NCBI GenBank assembly: GCA_902787595.1
Contig: CADAHD010000079.1
Coordinates: 1 to 8,846 of the forward strand
Source of the DNA: an uncultured Lachnospiraceae bacterium
GTDB lineage: Bacteria; Bacillota_A; Clostridia; Lachnospirales; Lachnospiraceae
Direction of reading: 5' to 3'
Length of the DNA: 8,846 bases
Positions within the stretch are counted from its first letter, which is position 1. Every line of letters begins with the position of its first letter. A model generated the notes under the pieces. It was not told the DNA's origin. It made no database searches and worked only from the letters and a program-made list of their open reading frames with translations. Positions 7,435-8,846 of the stretch are shown in pieces. The translations under genes were made by a program, and so were the position numbers.

Positions 7435-7443
7435 TGATATAAT
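7435..7443 (+). promoter_or_regulatory. predicted extended -10 promoter after sbcC
   Basis: TGA (7435-7437) followed by a perfect TATAAT (7438-7443) forms an extended -10 about 45 bp after the sbcC stop. The hexamer 17 bp upstream (CTGGTA, 7415-7420) matches TTGACA in only 3 positions. Start of transcription near 7450 would give the next gene a leader of roughly 108 nt. No convincing terminator separates it from sbcC, so read-through is also possible. Confidence 0.45.
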
Positions 7444-7512
7444 AGCAGAGGCGGAGCTTATCATAAGGCTTAACGGTTGCGGATATGATACATTTATTCG
7501 ATAACGGCGAAA

Positions 7513-7531
7513 ACGGCCGGGGAAAGGCCGT
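7513..7531 (+). other. leader stem-loop upstream of the right-edge gene
   Basis: ACGGCC (7513-7518) pairs perfectly with GGCCGT (7526-7531) around a 7-nt purine loop (GGGGAAA). No T tract follows, so it is not an intrinsic terminator. It ends 14 nt before the ribosome binding site (GAGGG, 7546-7550) of the gene starting at 7558. It might stabilise the message or tune its translation; it could equally be chance. Confidence 0.35.
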
Positions 7532-7557
7532 AATACAGGCGGAAAGAGGGTTATCAA

Positions 7558-8846
7558 ATGAGGGATATCAAAGAAATAGACCGGGAATACACGGATGCGC
7601 AGAGTTTCATAGAGTATTCAAAGGCTTATTATCAGAAACTGGTCGAAAAGCAAAACGATACTTCGTCTCTTGCGTGTATAAGGGGATCAGCGGAAATACT
7701 GCGCGAATACCTGGAGGATCCGAGGTGTGAAGCCGCCGAAGCCGTCAAGGATATTTTAAATATTGCAGACAGTTATATCAGCTGCGAAGAAAGCATAGAT
7801 ATACTTGAAGAAAAATTGTACGGGATATCGGAAAGGACAAAAGCAGACGGCGGCGTTGCCGGCGCAAAAGATGAGCTTTTGGAAAAGAAAAAACAGTATG
7901 ACCGGCTTAGGGATGATTTTAATAAAAAGCATCAGAAGTCGTTGAAGAGTGAAAAAGATATCATACAGATGCTTCGTGAGTGTTCCGAACAGGAGATAAG
8001 CAGACATGAGGAGGCAGTGGAGCAGCTGAGGGAAGAAGTCAGGGGCGTCTATAAGGAAAAGGAATGTTTATGCCTGGGGAAGACTTTTAGATTTGCGGAT
8101 CATGGGGAACTTCCGCATAAAGTGCTGGTTGCCGGAGCGTACGAAGGCAGCACAGGATATAAGATACTCGATGAGCTTGGTTACAGCGATAGCGGAAAAG
8201 AGATCACGATAGATTATAAACAGCAGGGCAATATTATAATATCAACTGCCCTCGAAAACATACGCAACAGATCGATAGACGATTTTATTGTCTCATATAT
8301 CTTTCGCATGCTGGAGAAGTTTCCGGCAGGCAGTCTTAATGTTCATATTTTTGATAAAAACCCTGATATCATATATAAACGCCTATATAATGGGATACAG
8401 TCGGGGAATGCAGGCGGGAAGATTAAAAATATGGTAAAACTGCATACATCTGCGGAGGACCTTTATGCATTCAGGGATGTGAACTGTGATGAAATAATCA
8501 GAAAGACTGATCCCTCAGGCATGCCGGATCTTTATGCCGTATATCAGAAAGATCAAACAGATCCGTTCAATCTGGTGATACTGCGTGAAGGGCTTTTGGA
8601 CAACGACGGGCGCATTTCATCGGAAGTAGCAGATGTAATAGAATATCTTAGCGGTAAAGTGGGGCATGTATGCGGTTTCAGATTTATGCTTATAGATAAC
8701 AGCAGTTCATTTGAGAAGGAAGCTGCATCTTCGGCCAGGATCAAGCTTAAGCAGATCGAGGCAAACTGTGAATTGAAGCTTGTCTTTGAAAACGACGAAT
8801 TCAGTGTGGAGGATGAAAAAGTAAGGGTGTTATATATTAACGGAGA
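7558..8846 (+). CDS. Helical protein, possible N-terminal part of an FtsK/SpoIIIE-like ATPase (partial)
   Basis: The frame opens with ATG at 7558 (GAGGG ribosome binding site 7 nt upstream; the nearest in-frame stop upstream is TAA at 7531, so no earlier start exists) and stays open to the right edge, giving 429 residues of an incomplete protein. Residues 1-95 are helical and soluble, and about 102-170 are highly charged with coiled-coil character (KDELLEKKKQYDRLRDDF). From about 185 an alpha/beta region follows: LPHKVLVAGA, NIIISTALE (225-233), then FIVSYIFRMLEKFPAGSLNV (243-262) and HIFDKNPD. A strand, a helix, 'L-KFPAGSL-V-I-D' and later 'PFNLVIL' and 'GHVCGFRFMLID' resemble the region before the motor domain in some large FtsK/SpoIIIE-like ATPases. 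No Walker A motif is visible; GAYEGSTG (193-200) lacks the lysine. There is no signal peptide or membrane helix. Position right after sbcDC hints at a DNA-related role, but a promoter between them weakens that. The family call is an inference from pattern memory. Confidence 0.4.
   Translation, partial: MRDIKEIDREYTDAQSFIEYSKAYYQKLVEKQNDTSSLACIRGSAEILREYLEDPRCEAAEAVKDILNIADSYISCEESIDILEEKLYGISERTKADGGVAGAKDELLEKKKQYDRLRDDFNKKHQKSLKSEKDIIQMLRECSEQEISRHEEAVEQLREEVRGVYKEKECLCLGKTFRFADHGELPHKVLVAGAYEGSTGYKILDELGYSDSGKEITIDYKQQGNIIISTALENIRNRSIDDFIVSYIFRMLEKFPAGSLNVHIFDKNPDIIYKRLYNGIQSGNAGGKIKNMVKLHTSAEDLYAFRDVNCDEIIRKTDPSGMPDLYAVYQKDQTDPFNLVILREGLLDNDGRISSEVADVIEYLSGKVGHVCGFRFMLIDNSSSFEKEAASSARIKLKQIEANCELKLVFENDEFSVEDEKVRVLYING

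Noticed and set aside
7485..7730. An 81-codon open frame with ATG overlapping the start of the right-edge gene
   Set aside because: It has no good ribosome binding site, a non-protein-like composition, and is out of frame with the longer gene from 7558, which has a proper site and continues to the edge.
8134..8157. GAYEGSTG as a possible Walker A motif in the right-edge gene
   Set aside because: The essential GK[ST] is missing (no lysine after the glycine), so it cannot be called a nucleotide-binding loop.

Overview
The window is ordinary bacterial chromosome of moderate GC content. Strong AGGAGG-like ribosome binding sites, TTGACA/TATAAT-type promoters (often with an extended TGn -10), frequent AGA/AGG/ATA codons and the protein styles suggest a Firmicute of class Clostridia, most likely a Lachnospiraceae relative (Butyrivibrio/Roseburia-like). 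The taxonomy is inferred from style, not from a marker gene. I see no rRNA, tRNA, CRISPR array, insertion sequence or phage gene.

Left part (1-1200, + strand): the tail of an FtsX-like ABC transporter permease enters from the left edge. After a 90-bp gap with a good sigma-A-type promoter comes a 290-aa membrane protein carrying a C-terminal DUF218 (SanA/YdcF-like) domain. Middle left (1273-3180, - strand, convergent): a 635-aa cytoplasmic signalling protein made of a LacI/periplasmic-binding-protein-like sugar sensor, a GAF-like segment and an intact GGDEF diguanylate cyclase domain, with no DNA-binding helix-turn-helix. A 0.3-kb divergent intergenic region (about 3181-3498) holds promoters for both directions; both use the same 10-mer GTGTTATAAT.

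Right part (3499-7393, + strand): sbcD and sbcC, one nucleotide apart, encode the bacterial Mre11-Rad50 nuclease/ATPase pair that opens and trims DNA hairpins and blocked double-strand ends. All catalytic motifs of both are present, and SbcC is on the short side. After 164 bp with its own predicted promoter and a leader stem-loop, a new gene begins at 7558 and runs off the right edge. Its visible 429 residues show an alpha-helical/coiled-coil N-terminus and then an alpha/beta region resembling the part that precedes the motor domain in some large FtsK/SpoIIIE-like ATPases. The motor domain itself would lie outside the window, so this assignment is tentative.

The window does not show a convincing new multi-gene system. 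The items most worth a second look are the sugar-sensor/diguanylate cyclase fusion, which lacks an HTH and the usual inhibitory site, and the incomplete helical/FtsK-like gene directly after sbcDC.
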